Assembly (NCBI GenBank): GCA_031367345.1
Contig: JANLPR010000167.1
Span: 1 to 50,617 of the forward strand
DNA from: JADKIH01 sp031367345
Lineage (GTDB): Bacteria > Bacteroidota > Bacteroidia > AKYH767-A > 2013-40CM-41-45
Direction of reading: 5' to 3'
DNA length: 50,617 bases
The notes under the pieces are model-generated. The model was not told the origin of the DNA. It saw only the letters and a list, made by a program, of their open reading frames with translations, and ran no database searches. The position numbers were made by a program, and so were the translations under genes. Numbering within the stretch: the stretch's first letter is position 1; every line of letters begins with the position of its first letter. Below are positions 25,004-34,404 of this stretch, one piece after another.

Positions 25004-27751
25004 ATGAAAAAATCAATATTACAGATCATGGTAGATTATTTATCGAATCTGACGCAGATCAAAAAATATCGCAAAAGCGATGAACAGGGACACTCACCAT
25101 CAAATAGGATGATGAGTATTATCGTCTCATTATTGTTCCTGGTTTCAGCATCCAGCCAAGCAGCTACTTATTACTCTCGCACGAATGGTGGTAATTGGAA
25201 TGTTAATACGACTTGGTCGACTGTTGCTTATGGTAATGCAACAAACACCGGAACATTCCCGCAAGCCGGTGACGTTGCGAATATTGGCGATGGCTACACA
25301 CTTTATATTAATGCAGCGATTAGTTGTGCAACAATAAATATCGGACAAGGTGTTTCCGGCGTTTTGGAATTTAAAAGCACTTCGAATTATACACTAAACA
25401 TATCTGGAAATATCACTGTTAATACCGGAGCTAAATTCTGGTATAACTCTGCAGTAGTAAGAACACACCAAATAAATCTCGCCGGAAATTTTACAAATTT
25501 CGGAACGGTAGATTTTTATGCAGGTGTTGGTATGATTACAAATTTAACGTTTAACGGAACGACCAATAGCACTGTTACTGGAACAGGAACGTGGGATTTA
25601 AGCAATGTTACATTAAACAAAAATACAAGTACAGCATATTCCTTAACTGTTTCAGCACCTAATTTTGAAACGGGTATTAGAACATTTATCGGAACATTTG
25701 GAACATACATACATAATAATGTAGGAACATATTCAATTAATCCAACCGCTGCCACTTTTACTATCGGACCCAATATGATTTATAAAGTTCCATTAGGTAC
25801 AATGTGGTTTGCATCAGCTGCAGATAACGTTATGTTACAAGGTTCATTATATGTGAACGGTGGACGAGTTTATATTGGAACTACTGCCGGACTTCAAGGA
25901 CTACGTTTTGATCAAAATGGAGTACCCGTACCGTATTTAGAAGTAACATCAGGAACACTTCAAGTTTATGGTGGAATTACATACGGACCTGCTTCAAGTG
26001 CAGAACCATTCAGCTTCAAACAAACAGGAGGAAATATTATTGTCAACTCCGGAACTACAGGTTCTAATCGCCAGTTGTTTTATTTGAATGATGTAGCAGG
26101 AAGTATTTTCGATATGAGTGGTGGAACAATTACACTCCAGAATCCGAATATCGCCGGAACATCTACAATTGATTTTAGTGTTTGCGGAACCAACGGTACT
26201 GTAAATTCGACTGGAGGACTGATCACATTTGGAAATAGTTCAACAACGGCCGGAGCAAGTTTTAACTTCCGTCCTTATCCAAACGTTACCATGCCTAACT
26301 TTAAAGTTACGGGAAGTGCCGCTACAGCGATCACAGTTGCTCCTTCTTTTGGATCTTCTGTAAACTTTAAATTACTCAGCTTATATATTGACGTAAATAA
26401 AACATTCGATATCCGCTCAATTGCAGGTGCCGTTGGTGATAGTAAAACTATGACACTTTTAGGAACAGCAAATGGTGTGGACGCATTTTATAATGATGGA
26501 ACATTCCAACCACGATTAGGAAATGTTACTTTCAATACAACAGGAGCTCAAGGAATCGGCGGTGCTTCAATTACTACATTCTATACATTAAGTATCAACA
26601 ATAGCAGTAACATTACTTTAAACAAAGCTGCTAATGTGAGCAACTTGTTGAATATGGTGAATGGAAAATTAATTACAACAAACACTAATATCTTAACATG
26701 TACTAGTACTGCCAGTGCTACACTAGGCTCTAATACATCATATGTAGATGGGCCAATGGTTCATACCGTTGCATCTGCATCACTTCAAACTAAAACATAT
26801 CCAATTGGAAAAGGAGTAGCTTTCCGTCCTGTTGTATTAACAGTAACGCATTCAAATGCTACATCGGTTACTTACAGAGCGGAAGTAAACAACTCTCCTG
26901 CTACAGCACTTCCTTTCTCTAATCCTCCTACTATCTCCAATGTGTCGGCAGTCCGTTATGTACGATTTATCCGTTCAGCAGTCGGTAACTTTACAAGTGC
27001 TCGTTTGCAAATGTATTATGATACTGATGATGTGGTAGGTGATAAATCTACTTTATTGGTTGCTCATGACGATGGAGTTTCTCAATGGCAAAACTTTGGT
27101 GGTACAGCAACAGCAAACTGGACAGGAAATATCATTTCAGGATTGTTTACAAACTTCCACAATTATTTCGCACTTGGAAATCCTCCCGGTGGTGGAAATG
27201 CACTTCCTATTTCTCTTGCTTCTTTTACAGCAGCATTTGAAGGCAGAAATGTAAATGTAAAATGGTCGACACAAACTGAAATCAACAACGATTACTTTAC
27301 CGTTGAGCGTTCAGCTGACAATATTAATTACACTGCTATTGCACAAGTAGATGGTTCAGGAAATACAACGATCACAAAGAATTATAATTACATCGATCAG
27401 CAACCACTTAAAGGAATATCCTATTACCGACTAAAGCAAACAGACTTTGATGGTAAATACGAATATTTCAGAGCCGTTGATGTTCAAAATAAAGTAAAAC
27501 CTACGTTTACACTTTTCCCGAATCCTTCGAGTTCAAACATCATTCACTTAACAGGTGAGACAGATCTTTCCAACTCAAGAATTACAGTGGAAGATATAAC
27601 AGGACGAATTATACCATCTTCATTTCGCTATACAGAAAATGGATCAATTGAAATTCACATAGAAGAATATTATTTAAAACCCGGTTCTGTTTTCTTTATC
27701 ACAGCAACCGATGGAGTAAATTCAGTTAAAGAAAAACTCCTTATCAATTAA
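25004..27751 (+). CDS. Large secreted T9SS surface protein
   Basis: The product has 915 residues. An unusually long basic N-terminal region of about 33 residues precedes a hydrophobic signal core ending SASSQA (about residue 54). The mature start (YYSRTNGGNWNVNTTWS, then PQAGDVANIGDGYTLYI) resembles the G8-like opening found in many Bacteroidota surface proteins. Up to about residue 700 it is a Gly/Thr/Asn-rich beta-helix type sequence. The C-terminus has FTLFPNPSSSNIIHL, DITGRI and EKLLIN, a type A sorting domain. It lies between two tyrosine-degradation genes but nothing ties it to them. Possibly an adhesin; no enzymatic motif seen. Confidence 0.85.
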   Translation: MKKSILQIMVDYLSNLTQIKKYRKSDEQGHSPSNRMMSIIVSLLFLVSASSQAATYYSRTNGGNWNVNTTWSTVAYGNATNTGTFPQAGDVANIGDGYTLYINAAISCATINIGQGVSGVLEFKSTSNYTLNISGNITVNTGAKFWYNSAVVRTHQINLAGNFTNFGTVDFYAGVGMITNLTFNGTTNSTVTGTGTWDLSNVTLNKNTSTAYSLTVSAPNFETGIRTFIGTFGTYIHNNVGTYSINPTAATFTIGPNMIYKVPLGTMWFASAADNVMLQGSLYVNGGRVYIGTTAGLQGLRFDQNGVPVPYLEVTSGTLQVYGGITYGPASSAEPFSFKQTGGNIIVNSGTTGSNRQLFYLNDVAGSIFDMSGGTITLQNPNIAGTSTIDFSVCGTNGTVNSTGGLITFGNSSTTAGASFNFRPYPNVTMPNFKVTGSAATAITVAPSFGSSVNFKLLSLYIDVNKTFDIRSIAGAVGDSKTMTLLGTANGVDAFYNDGTFQPRLGNVTFNTTGAQGIGGASITTFYTLSINNSSNITLNKAANVSNLLNMVNGKLITTNTNILTCTSTASATLGSNTSYVDGPMVHTVASASLQTKTYPIGKGVAFRPVVLTVTHSNATSVTYRAEVNNSPATALPFSNPPTISNVSAVRYVRFIRSAVGNFTSARLQMYYDTDDVVGDKSTLLVAHDDGVSQWQNFGGTATANWTGNIISGLFTNFHNYFALGNPPGGGNALPISLASFTAAFEGRNVNVKWSTQTEINNDYFTVERSADNINYTAIAQVDGSGNTTITKNYNYIDQQPLKGISYYRLKQTDFDGKYEYFRAVDVQNKVKPTFTLFPNPSSSNIIHLTGETDLSNSRITVEDITGRIIPSSFRYTENGSIEIHIEEYYLKPGSVFFITATDGVNSVKEKLLIN

Positions 27752-27793
27752 AAGCATTTCACGGTTAATTTTGGAATATTGGTTAGACGAGAG

Positions 27794-27825
27794 AAGGCCC
27801 CTTAAAAAAGGGCCTTTTTTTATTT
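27794..27825 (+). terminator. Terminator after the large T9SS gene
   Basis: AAGGCCC (27794-27800) and GGGCCTT (27810-27816) form a stem with a 9-base A-rich loop, followed by a T-run. Confidence 0.88.
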
Positions 27826-27888
27826 TATAAATGTGAGCAATTGAACCCGAATAGCGTTCAAATTCGAAGAAATAAGGGTAATAATTAC

Positions 27889-27896
27889 TATATTTG
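27889..27896 (+). promoter_or_regulatory. Putative -7 box for the fumarylacetoacetase operon
   Basis: TATATTTG matches TAnnTTTG exactly, 19 bases before the ATG at 27916 and downstream of the preceding terminator. The -33 element is weak (TTCG at 27863). Confidence 0.5.
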
Positions 27897-27915
27897 CCAT
27901 ACAAACAATATCAAT

Positions 27916-28947
27916 ATGAAATTAGTAAGTTACCAATCAAAGAGCATCGAACATTTAGGAATATTCGTCAATGGTGCGATCTTCAATCTTGCCGAAAACG
28001 CACACTTGTTAGGTAAGTCATTGCCCGATTCTATGGCCAAATTTTTATTGCTCGGCGAAGAAGCTATGGCCATCGCACACGATACAAACAATGCTATAAC
28101 TTCAGGAAAAATTAAAGCACTTCCCTTAAGCGAGTCATCGGTGCAATTACTTGCTCCTGTTCCCCACCCTACTTCTTGCCGCGACGGCTATGCTTTTCGA
28201 CAGCATGTTGCTGCAGCTCGCAGAAACAGAAAAGTAGAAATGATAAAAGAGTTTGATCAATATCCGATTTTCTATTTCACGAATCACAATGCTATACAAG
28301 GACCAGGAGAAATAATTTGTATGCCTGATCATTTTCAAAAATTAGACTTTGAATTGGAAGTCTCTATTGTTATAGGTAAAAAAGGTCGCAACGTACTTGC
28401 TGCCGATGCCGACCAATACATTGCAGGTTTTATGATCATGAATGACATGAGTGCACGTACGTTACAGATGGAAGAAATGGTACTGAATCTTGGTCCAGCC
28501 AAAGGAAAAGACTTTTCAACAGTGATTGGACCTTGGCTTGTAACACCTGATGAATTAGAAGAATTTAAAGTTCCGGCAAAATCTGGTCACGTTGGTAATA
28601 ATTACAATCTTCCTATGCAATGTAGCGTAAATGGAAAAATTGTGTCGGAAGGAAATATGCAAGATATGGATTGGACCTTTGCCGAAATTATTGAACGATG
28701 TGCTTATGGAGTAGACATTTTACCCGGCGATGTAATTGGCTCCGGAACAGTTGGTACAGGTTGTTTTTTAGAATTGAACGGAACAGGGCTCTTCAATGAT
28801 CCAAACTATAAGGTACAATGGTTGCAACCAAATGATACTGTAGAAATGGAAATTAGAGGACTTGGTCATTTGAAAAATGTAATAATAAAAGATGATTCAG
28901 ATTTCTCTATTTTAGCTCTGAAAAAAGTTTCTGAAATCGCTTCTTAA
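27916..28947 (+). CDS. Fumarylacetoacetate hydrolase
   Basis: From the ATG at 27916 (MKLVSYQSK) the product has 343 residues; a longer frame begins with an unlikely start inside the promoter. The FAH fold shows metal ligands in KLDFELEVSIVIGKKGRN, IMNDMSARTLQ and the C-terminal PGDVIGSGTVGTGC. It cleaves fumarylacetoacetate into fumarate and acetoacetate, the last step of tyrosine breakdown, fitting hmgA nearby. rel starts 15 bases downstream, so these genes share a transcript. Confidence 0.92.
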   Translation: MKLVSYQSKSIEHLGIFVNGAIFNLAENAHLLGKSLPDSMAKFLLLGEEAMAIAHDTNNAITSGKIKALPLSESSVQLLAPVPHPTSCRDGYAFRQHVAAARRNRKVEMIKEFDQYPIFYFTNHNAIQGPGEIICMPDHFQKLDFELEVSIVIGKKGRNVLAADADQYIAGFMIMNDMSARTLQMEEMVLNLGPAKGKDFSTVIGPWLVTPDELEEFKVPAKSGHVGNNYNLPMQCSVNGKIVSEGNMQDMDWTFAEIIERCAYGVDILPGDVIGSGTVGTGCFLELNGTGLFNDPNYKVQWLQPNDTVEMEIRGLGHLKNVIIKDDSDFSILALKKVSEIAS

Positions 28948-28962
28948 AGATAGAAAGAATTT

Positions 28963-31182
28963 ATGCCGGAACAATCCATTGTACTTCCAAATGCTGAAGC
29001 AGAAAAAGATCAGATCTTAAAAGCTTATAGAGCTTTGTTAAGAGCTTTGAGGCCCTCATTAGGGAAAGGTGACAAAAAAATGATTCGCCTTGCTTTTGAT
29101 ATGTCTATGGAAGCGCATAAGGACATGCGTAGAAAAACCGGTGAGCCTTATATTTTGCATCCGCTTTCTGTAGCTCAAATTTGTGCCGAAGAAATTGGAT
29201 TAGGTCCGCTCGCAATTGTTTGTGCCTTGCTTCACGATACGGTGGAAGATACGCACATGACACTTGACGACATCAAAAGTAATTTTGGTGAAAAAGCTTC
29301 TTCCATCGTCGATGGTCTCACAAAAATATCGGGCGTATTCGACAAAGGCACTTCGCTTCAAGCTGAGAATTTTCGGAAGATGTTACTTACACTCTCCGAC
29401 GACGTAAGAGTAATACTTATCAAGCTCGCAGATCGTTTGCATAATATGCGAACACTCGACAGTATGAAACGCGACAAGCAATTAAAGATTGCTTCTGAAA
29501 CAGCTTATCTCTACGCTCCTCTCGCCCATCGCCTCGGTCTTTATTCTATCAAAACAGAATTAGAGGATCTGGCAATGAAATATACCGAGCCGGAAATTTA
29601 TAATGAAATCACTTCTAAAGTTGAGCAAACAAAAAAAGAACGAAATAAATTTATCAACGAATTTATTGTTCCTATAAAAGAAGAACTAGACAAGCAAAAT
29701 TTTAAATTCGATATTAAAGGACGTTCAAAATCTATACATTCCATCTGGAGTAAAATGAAACGTCAAGGTGTGACTTTCGAAGAAATCTATGATCTATTTG
29801 CGATTCGAATAATTATCGATTCTGAAGAAGAAAATGAAAAATCGTTGTGCTGGAAAGCGTATTCGATTATCACAGATTTCTATCAGCCGAATCCTGACAG
29901 ATTGCGTGATTGGGTTTCCACTCCAAAAGCAAATGGTTACGAATCGCTTCACACCACTGTAATGGGGCCCAATGGTAAATGGGTGGAAGTTCAAATTCGC
30001 TCTCGAAGAATGGATGAGATTGCAGAAAAGGGTTATGCTGCTCATTGGAAATACAAGGAATCGTCTACAGAATCTGCAATTGACGAATGGATCCATAAAA
30101 TTCGTGAATTGCTCGAAAGCCCGGAGACAAATGCACTGGACTTCATCGACGATTTCAAACTTAATTTGTTCTCCGACGAAATATTTGTTTTTACACCGAC
30201 AGGTGACATGAAAACACTTCCTTCCGGTTCTACCGCTTTAGACTTTGCTTTTGAAATTCATACTGACCTTGGCAGCAAATGTATTGGTGCGAAGGTAAAT
30301 CATAAACTAGTTCCACTTTCACATAAACTAAGAAGTGGCGACCAAGCAGAAATTCTTACATCTAACAAACAAACTCCGAAAGAAGATTGGTTGGGGTATG
30401 TTGTAACAGCGAAAGCTAAGTCGAAAATAAAATCGGCGCTCAAAGATGAGAAACGAAAATTTGCTGACGATGGCAAAGAAATACTTGTCAGAAAATTTCG
30501 ACATTTAAAAATTGACTATAATAACGATAATATTAATGAGCTGCTGGCATATTACAAAATACCAAGTAGTCTGGATTTATTTTATCGTATTGCTAAAGGA
30601 GTAATAGATGTCCATGACCTGAAAGAATTTGTTGATGAGAAAGGCAGTATCAAAGTAAAAACTCCTCAACGTATAGAACCTCAATCATTGGAAACAATGG
30701 TTAAGAATATTCGTGGATCAAGCGACATGTTGGTTATTGGTGAGAATTTAGAAAAAATAGATTACAAACTTTCGCCATGCTGCAATCCGATTCCCGGCGA
30801 TGACGTTTTTGGATTTATTACCATTAGTGAAGGAATAAAAATTCATAGAACAAATTGCCCTAACGCTATTCAGCTTATGTCGAATTATGCTTATCGAATT
30901 GTGAAAGCAAAATGGACAAATCAACAACAGATCGCTTTTCTTGCGGGAGTCAGAATGACAGGAATTGATGAAGTTGGTGTAGTGAATAAAATCTCCAAAG
31001 TAATTTCGAGTGAGCTGAAAGTAAATATGCGTAGCATAAGTATTGATACAGACGATGGAATTTTCGAAGGCACAATTATGCTTTTCGTCCACGACACTCA
31101 TCATCTTGACAAATTGATCCAAAAATTAAAGGAGATTCATGGTATTCTTACTGTAAGCAGAATTGATGGCGGAAAGCTCTAG
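28963..31182 (+). CDS. rel: Bifunctional (p)ppGpp synthetase/hydrolase
   Basis: The product has 739 residues, the usual length for Rel/SpoT. The N-terminal HD domain has His52, His66 and His91-Asp92 (LLHDTVEDT), so hydrolase activity is expected. The synthetase domain (about residues 230-360) shows YDLFAIRIII and ANGYESLHTTVMGP. The loop that discriminates synthetase types reads RLRD, close to the RxKD form of bifunctional enzymes. A TGS domain (about 402-465, IFVFTPTGDMKTLPSGSTALDFA) and a C-terminal ACT domain follow. It sets ppGpp levels in the stringent response. Confidence 0.95.
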   Translation: MPEQSIVLPNAEAEKDQILKAYRALLRALRPSLGKGDKKMIRLAFDMSMEAHKDMRRKTGEPYILHPLSVAQICAEEIGLGPLAIVCALLHDTVEDTHMTLDDIKSNFGEKASSIVDGLTKISGVFDKGTSLQAENFRKMLLTLSDDVRVILIKLADRLHNMRTLDSMKRDKQLKIASETAYLYAPLAHRLGLYSIKTELEDLAMKYTEPEIYNEITSKVEQTKKERNKFINEFIVPIKEELDKQNFKFDIKGRSKSIHSIWSKMKRQGVTFEEIYDLFAIRIIIDSEEENEKSLCWKAYSIITDFYQPNPDRLRDWVSTPKANGYESLHTTVMGPNGKWVEVQIRSRRMDEIAEKGYAAHWKYKESSTESAIDEWIHKIRELLESPETNALDFIDDFKLNLFSDEIFVFTPTGDMKTLPSGSTALDFAFEIHTDLGSKCIGAKVNHKLVPLSHKLRSGDQAEILTSNKQTPKEDWLGYVVTAKAKSKIKSALKDEKRKFADDGKEILVRKFRHLKIDYNNDNINELLAYYKIPSSLDLFYRIAKGVIDVHDLKEFVDEKGSIKVKTPQRIEPQSLETMVKNIRGSSDMLVIGENLEKIDYKLSPCCNPIPGDDVFGFITISEGIKIHRTNCPNAIQLMSNYAYRIVKAKWTNQQQIAFLAGVRMTGIDEVGVVNKISKVISSELKVNMRSISIDTDDGIFEGTIMLFVHDTHHLDKLIQKLKEIHGILTVSRIDGGKL

Positions 31183-31209
31183 AAATAATTTTACCAAAAG
31201 TACAATCAT

Positions 31210-31698
31210 ATGGCAATGCAAAATACTCAAGAGGCGGTAAAGAAAATATTCACTGAATATTTAGAGAAAAATAATCACAGAAAAACAGATGAACGCTATA
31301 ATGTTTTAGAAGAAACATATACGCTCAACGACCATTTCGATGTGGAATCTTTATTTATGCACATGAAAAACAAAGGTCACAGCATTAGCCGAGCAACTAT
31401 TTACAATACTATTGAATTGCTTCTCGATTGTGAATTGCTGACTCGTCATCAATTTGGAAAAAACACTGCTCGCTTCGAACGCTCCTATTCCTTTCGTCAA
31501 CATGACCATTTAATTTGTCAGGATTGCGAACATGTGTTTGAATTTTGCGATCCTCGAATTCAACAAATTCAATCGATGATGGGTGAACTATTAAATTTTA
31601 AAGTAACTCACCATTCACTCAACTTATTTGGAAAATGCAAGGAACTTGAAACTGTTGGCCAGTGTAAGCACCAAAAAAAGTTAGTCCCAAATTCCTGA
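31210..31698 (+). CDS. Fur-family transcriptional regulator
   Basis: The product has 162 residues. The N-terminal winged helix includes the RATIYNTIELLLDCELL recognition segment. The C-terminal part has the metal region HDHLICQDC and a second Cys pair near GKCKELETVGQC. Family members sense iron (Fur), peroxide (PerR) or zinc (Zur); which one this is cannot be decided. It starts 27 bases after rel and is probably the last gene of that operon. Confidence 0.92.
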   Translation: MAMQNTQEAVKKIFTEYLEKNNHRKTDERYNVLEETYTLNDHFDVESLFMHMKNKGHSISRATIYNTIELLLDCELLTRHQFGKNTARFERSYSFRQHDHLICQDCEHVFEFCDPRIQQIQSMMGELLNFKVTHHSLNLFGKCKELETVGQCKHQKKLVPNS

Positions 31699-31912
31699 TT
31701 TTATAGCTTAAATTCCTTTCTTCCTGCTCCTTTTTTACCAAACCATTTCGATTATTTTTATCCTTGAAAATGGTAGTTGTTCACTTAAAAATTAACAATA
31801 GCAGATTTTCTCCATTTTTAATGAATATACTAACAAAGCACTGTTTGTTTTATTCGTTTTTAATAAAAAAATGTGCTTTGCAGAGAATTATTTTACTATT
31901 ACTTTCACACCC

Positions 31913-32260
31913 ATGGACTTTACATACAAAATTAACAATCAAGGCAGTTTCGCCGTTGTAGAAATGAGTGGAAACCTGATCGATAAAAATCAAGCGACTC
32001 CACTTTTAGATGAAATTCAAGAATTCATCAATAAAGGAATTAATAGTTTTGTAATTTCAATGGAGACATTCGGATATTTGAATAGCAACGGACTAAACGT
32101 TCTTGTAAATATTCTTACTAAGAGTCGTAAGAATGGTGGCGATACAACTATTTGTTGCATCAGCGATAAGATCAAAGAACTTCTGATCATTACGAAACTA
32201 AACACTGTTTTTACAATTACGGATGATCTTCCAAGTGCAATAAAGCAATTCCAAAACTAA
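31913..32260 (+). CDS. STAS-domain anti-sigma factor antagonist-like protein
   Basis: The start at 31913 (MDFTYKINNQGSF) gives 115 residues, a single STAS domain as in SpoIIAA and RsbV. The segment YLNSNGLNVLVNIL is the position of the D-S-S-G phosphorylation motif; Ser58 remains but the flanking Asp and second Ser are Asn. No switch kinase or sigma factor gene is adjacent. The 214-base gap before it contains an 8-bp inverted repeat (CAAAGCAC at 31834-31841 with GTGCTTTG at 31873-31880) that could fold in its leader. Confidence 0.88.
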   Translation: MDFTYKINNQGSFAVVEMSGNLIDKNQATPLLDEIQEFINKGINSFVISMETFGYLNSNGLNVLVNILTKSRKNGGDTTICCISDKIKELLIITKLNTVFTITDDLPSAIKQFQN

Positions 32261-32280
32261 TCTGCTTCAATAAAATTTTG

Positions 32281-32316
32281 AAAGATCATCCTATACAAAT
32301 TGGGATGATCTTTTTT
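32281..32316 (+). terminator. Terminator after the STAS gene
   Basis: AAAGATCATCC (32281-32291) and GGATGATCTTT (32303-32313) form a perfect 11-bp stem with an 11-base loop and a T-run. purA begins 28 bases later. Confidence 0.88.
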
Positions 32317-32343
32317 ATTTAAAAAATTATCACAAAAAATATT

Positions 32344-33624
32344 ATGGCAATTGATGTACTCTTAGGACTCCAATGGGGTGATGAAGGAAAAGGTAAAATT
32401 GTAGATGTGCTTACTCCGGAATATAATGTTGTAGCACGTTTTCAAGGAGGTCCCAATGCCGGTCATACATTAGAATTCGAAGGCATAAAACATGTTTTAC
32501 ATACTATCCCTTCCGGCATTTTTAGAAAAGGAATTCAAAACATTGTTGGCAATGGTGTGGTTATCGATCCTGTTACTCTCAAAAAAGAAATTGAAGCATT
32601 GAAAAAAATGAATGTAGACATTGCCGCTTCACTCTTCATTTCTCGCAAAGCTCATCTAATCGTACCAACTCATCGTTTGCTCGACGCCGCTTCTGAGTCG
32701 AGTAAAGGAAAAGAAAAAATAGGCTCTACTCTTAGAGGAATCGGTCCAACGTACATGGATAAAACAGGTCGCAATGGTTTACGTGTTGGTGATATTGAAT
32801 CGCCAGATTTTAAAAACAGATACGAGAAATTAAAATCCAAACATATTCAACTTCTGAATCAGATGGAATTCGAATTTGATCTTGCAGAAAGTGAAGTAGC
32901 ATTTTATGAAGGAATTGAATTAATGCGGACACTTAACTTTGTTGACAGCGAACACTTGTTGAACAAAGCAATCCAAGATCATAAATCTATTTTAGCTGAA
33001 GGTGCTCAAGGATCGCTACTCGATATTGATTTTGGCTCCTACCCTTTTGTAACTTCATCAAATACCATTACTGCCGGCGCTTGTACCGGCCTTGGAATTG
33101 CTCCAGGTCACATCGGAAAAGTGTATGGAATTTTTAAAGCTTACTGTACTCGTGTTGGCAGCGGACCTTTTCCGACTGAACTCAATGATGAAATTGGTGA
33201 GAAGATTAGAAAAGCAGGAAGTGAATTTGGTGCAACCACTGGCCGCCCTCGCCGATGTGGTTGGCTTGATCTACCGGCTCTCAAATATGCAATTATGATT
33301 AATGGCGTTACGGATTTGATCATGACTAAATCGGATGTACTAAGTGGTTTTGAGAAAATCAACGTGTGCACGCATTACATTATCAACGGAAAGAAAATTG
33401 ACTACATGCCGTTCGACATAGTGTATGAAACAGTAGAACCGGTTTATAAAACGATTCAAGGCTGGAAAAAAGAATTGACCGGTATAACCTCTGAAGATGA
33501 TTTTCCTACCGAACTCTCCTCTTATGTTGCTTATCTCGAAAGTGAATTGAATGTGCCTATCACAATTATTTCAGTTGGACCAGACAGAAAACAAACGATC
33601 AGACGGTTACAAGTGGTTGGATAA
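32344..33624 (+). CDS. purA: Adenylosuccinate synthetase
   Basis: The product has 426 residues. It condenses IMP and aspartate with GTP hydrolysis in AMP synthesis. The N-terminal GTP loop QWGDEGKGKIVDVL (residues 10-23) is intact, as are PNAGHT and the late TTGRPRRCGWLD segment. It opens a tightly packed run of six rightward genes; the next start is 5 bases away. Confidence 0.97.
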   Translation: MAIDVLLGLQWGDEGKGKIVDVLTPEYNVVARFQGGPNAGHTLEFEGIKHVLHTIPSGIFRKGIQNIVGNGVVIDPVTLKKEIEALKKMNVDIAASLFISRKAHLIVPTHRLLDAASESSKGKEKIGSTLRGIGPTYMDKTGRNGLRVGDIESPDFKNRYEKLKSKHIQLLNQMEFEFDLAESEVAFYEGIELMRTLNFVDSEHLLNKAIQDHKSILAEGAQGSLLDIDFGSYPFVTSSNTITAGACTGLGIAPGHIGKVYGIFKAYCTRVGSGPFPTELNDEIGEKIRKAGSEFGATTGRPRRCGWLDLPALKYAIMINGVTDLIMTKSDVLSGFEKINVCTHYIINGKKIDYMPFDIVYETVEPVYKTIQGWKKELTGITSEDDFPTELSSYVAYLESELNVPITIISVGPDRKQTIRRLQVVG

Positions 33625-33629
33625 ATAAG

Positions 33630-34385
33630 ATGTTGACATTTTTGGAAGAGAAATATCGCCTATACAATAAAACAACTTTTATTGCTTCCGATCCTATTTC
33701 CATTCCACATCAGTTTACCCTCTTACAAGACATTGAGATTTCAGGATTTTTGATTGCAACGATCTCTTGGGGACAACGAAAAACTATACTGAAAAATGGT
33801 AATGAATTGATGGAAAGAATGGGTTATGAACCTTTTCATTTCATTCAAAATTTTACCACTTCCGACCTAAAGGCCTTTGACAACTTTGTTCATCGCACAT
33901 TTAATTCAACCGATTTGAAGTTTTTTTTGCGTTCTCTCAAGAAATTATACGCCGAACATTCTTCTATGGAGGACGTCATTTCTGAAAATCTTACAAAGTA
34001 TGACGACAATCTTGCCCAATCGATCTCTTCTTGGAGGAGTTATTTTTTGAAAGGGGCAAAAGAGCAACGAGTAAAAAAACATTTCTCAGACCCTTTAGCC
34101 GGCTCGGCGGCCAAACGTATCAATATGTTTCTCAGATGGATGGTTCGAAAAGATGAATTTGGAGTCGATTTTGGACGATGGCAAAATATCAGACCTGACC
34201 AATTGATTTGCCCGCTCGATATTCATTCCGGACGAGTTGCCAGGAAGTTGAACCTACTTACCAGAAGCCAAAATGATTGGAAAGCAGCTGTTGAACTAAC
34301 CGAAAATCTAAAAACTTTTGACCCGAAAGATCCGGTAAAATATGATTTCGCACTATTTGGATTAGGCGTGTTTGAGAAATTTTGA
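33630..34385 (+). CDS. TIGR02757-family protein
   Basis: The product has 251 residues and matches the TIGR02757 (DUF2400) family of Bacteroidota and other bacteria: FLIATISWGQRKTILKN, FSDPLAGSAAKRINMFLRWM and LICPLDIHSGRVARKL. Function is unknown. The pattern has some likeness to helix-hairpin-helix DNA glycosylases, but I see no catalytic signature I can vouch for. A promoter for the next gene lies within its last codons. Confidence 0.85.
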   Translation: MLTFLEEKYRLYNKTTFIASDPISIPHQFTLLQDIEISGFLIATISWGQRKTILKNGNELMERMGYEPFHFIQNFTTSDLKAFDNFVHRTFNSTDLKFFLRSLKKLYAEHSSMEDVISENLTKYDDNLAQSISSWRSYFLKGAKEQRVKKHFSDPLAGSAAKRINMFLRWMVRKDEFGVDFGRWQNIRPDQLICPLDIHSGRVARKLNLLTRSQNDWKAAVELTENLKTFDPKDPVKYDFALFGLGVFEKF

Positions 34386-34398
34386 ATTTGTATATTTG
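34371..34398 (+). promoter_or_regulatory. Putative internal promoter for the BatA-like gene
   Basis: TTTG (34371-34374), 16 bases, then TATATTTG (34391-34398), an exact -7 match. It overlaps the end of the TIGR02757 gene. The BatA-like ATG is only 6 bases after the box, so the transcript would be nearly leaderless. Confidence 0.5.
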
Positions 34399-34404
34399 AA
34401 CCCA

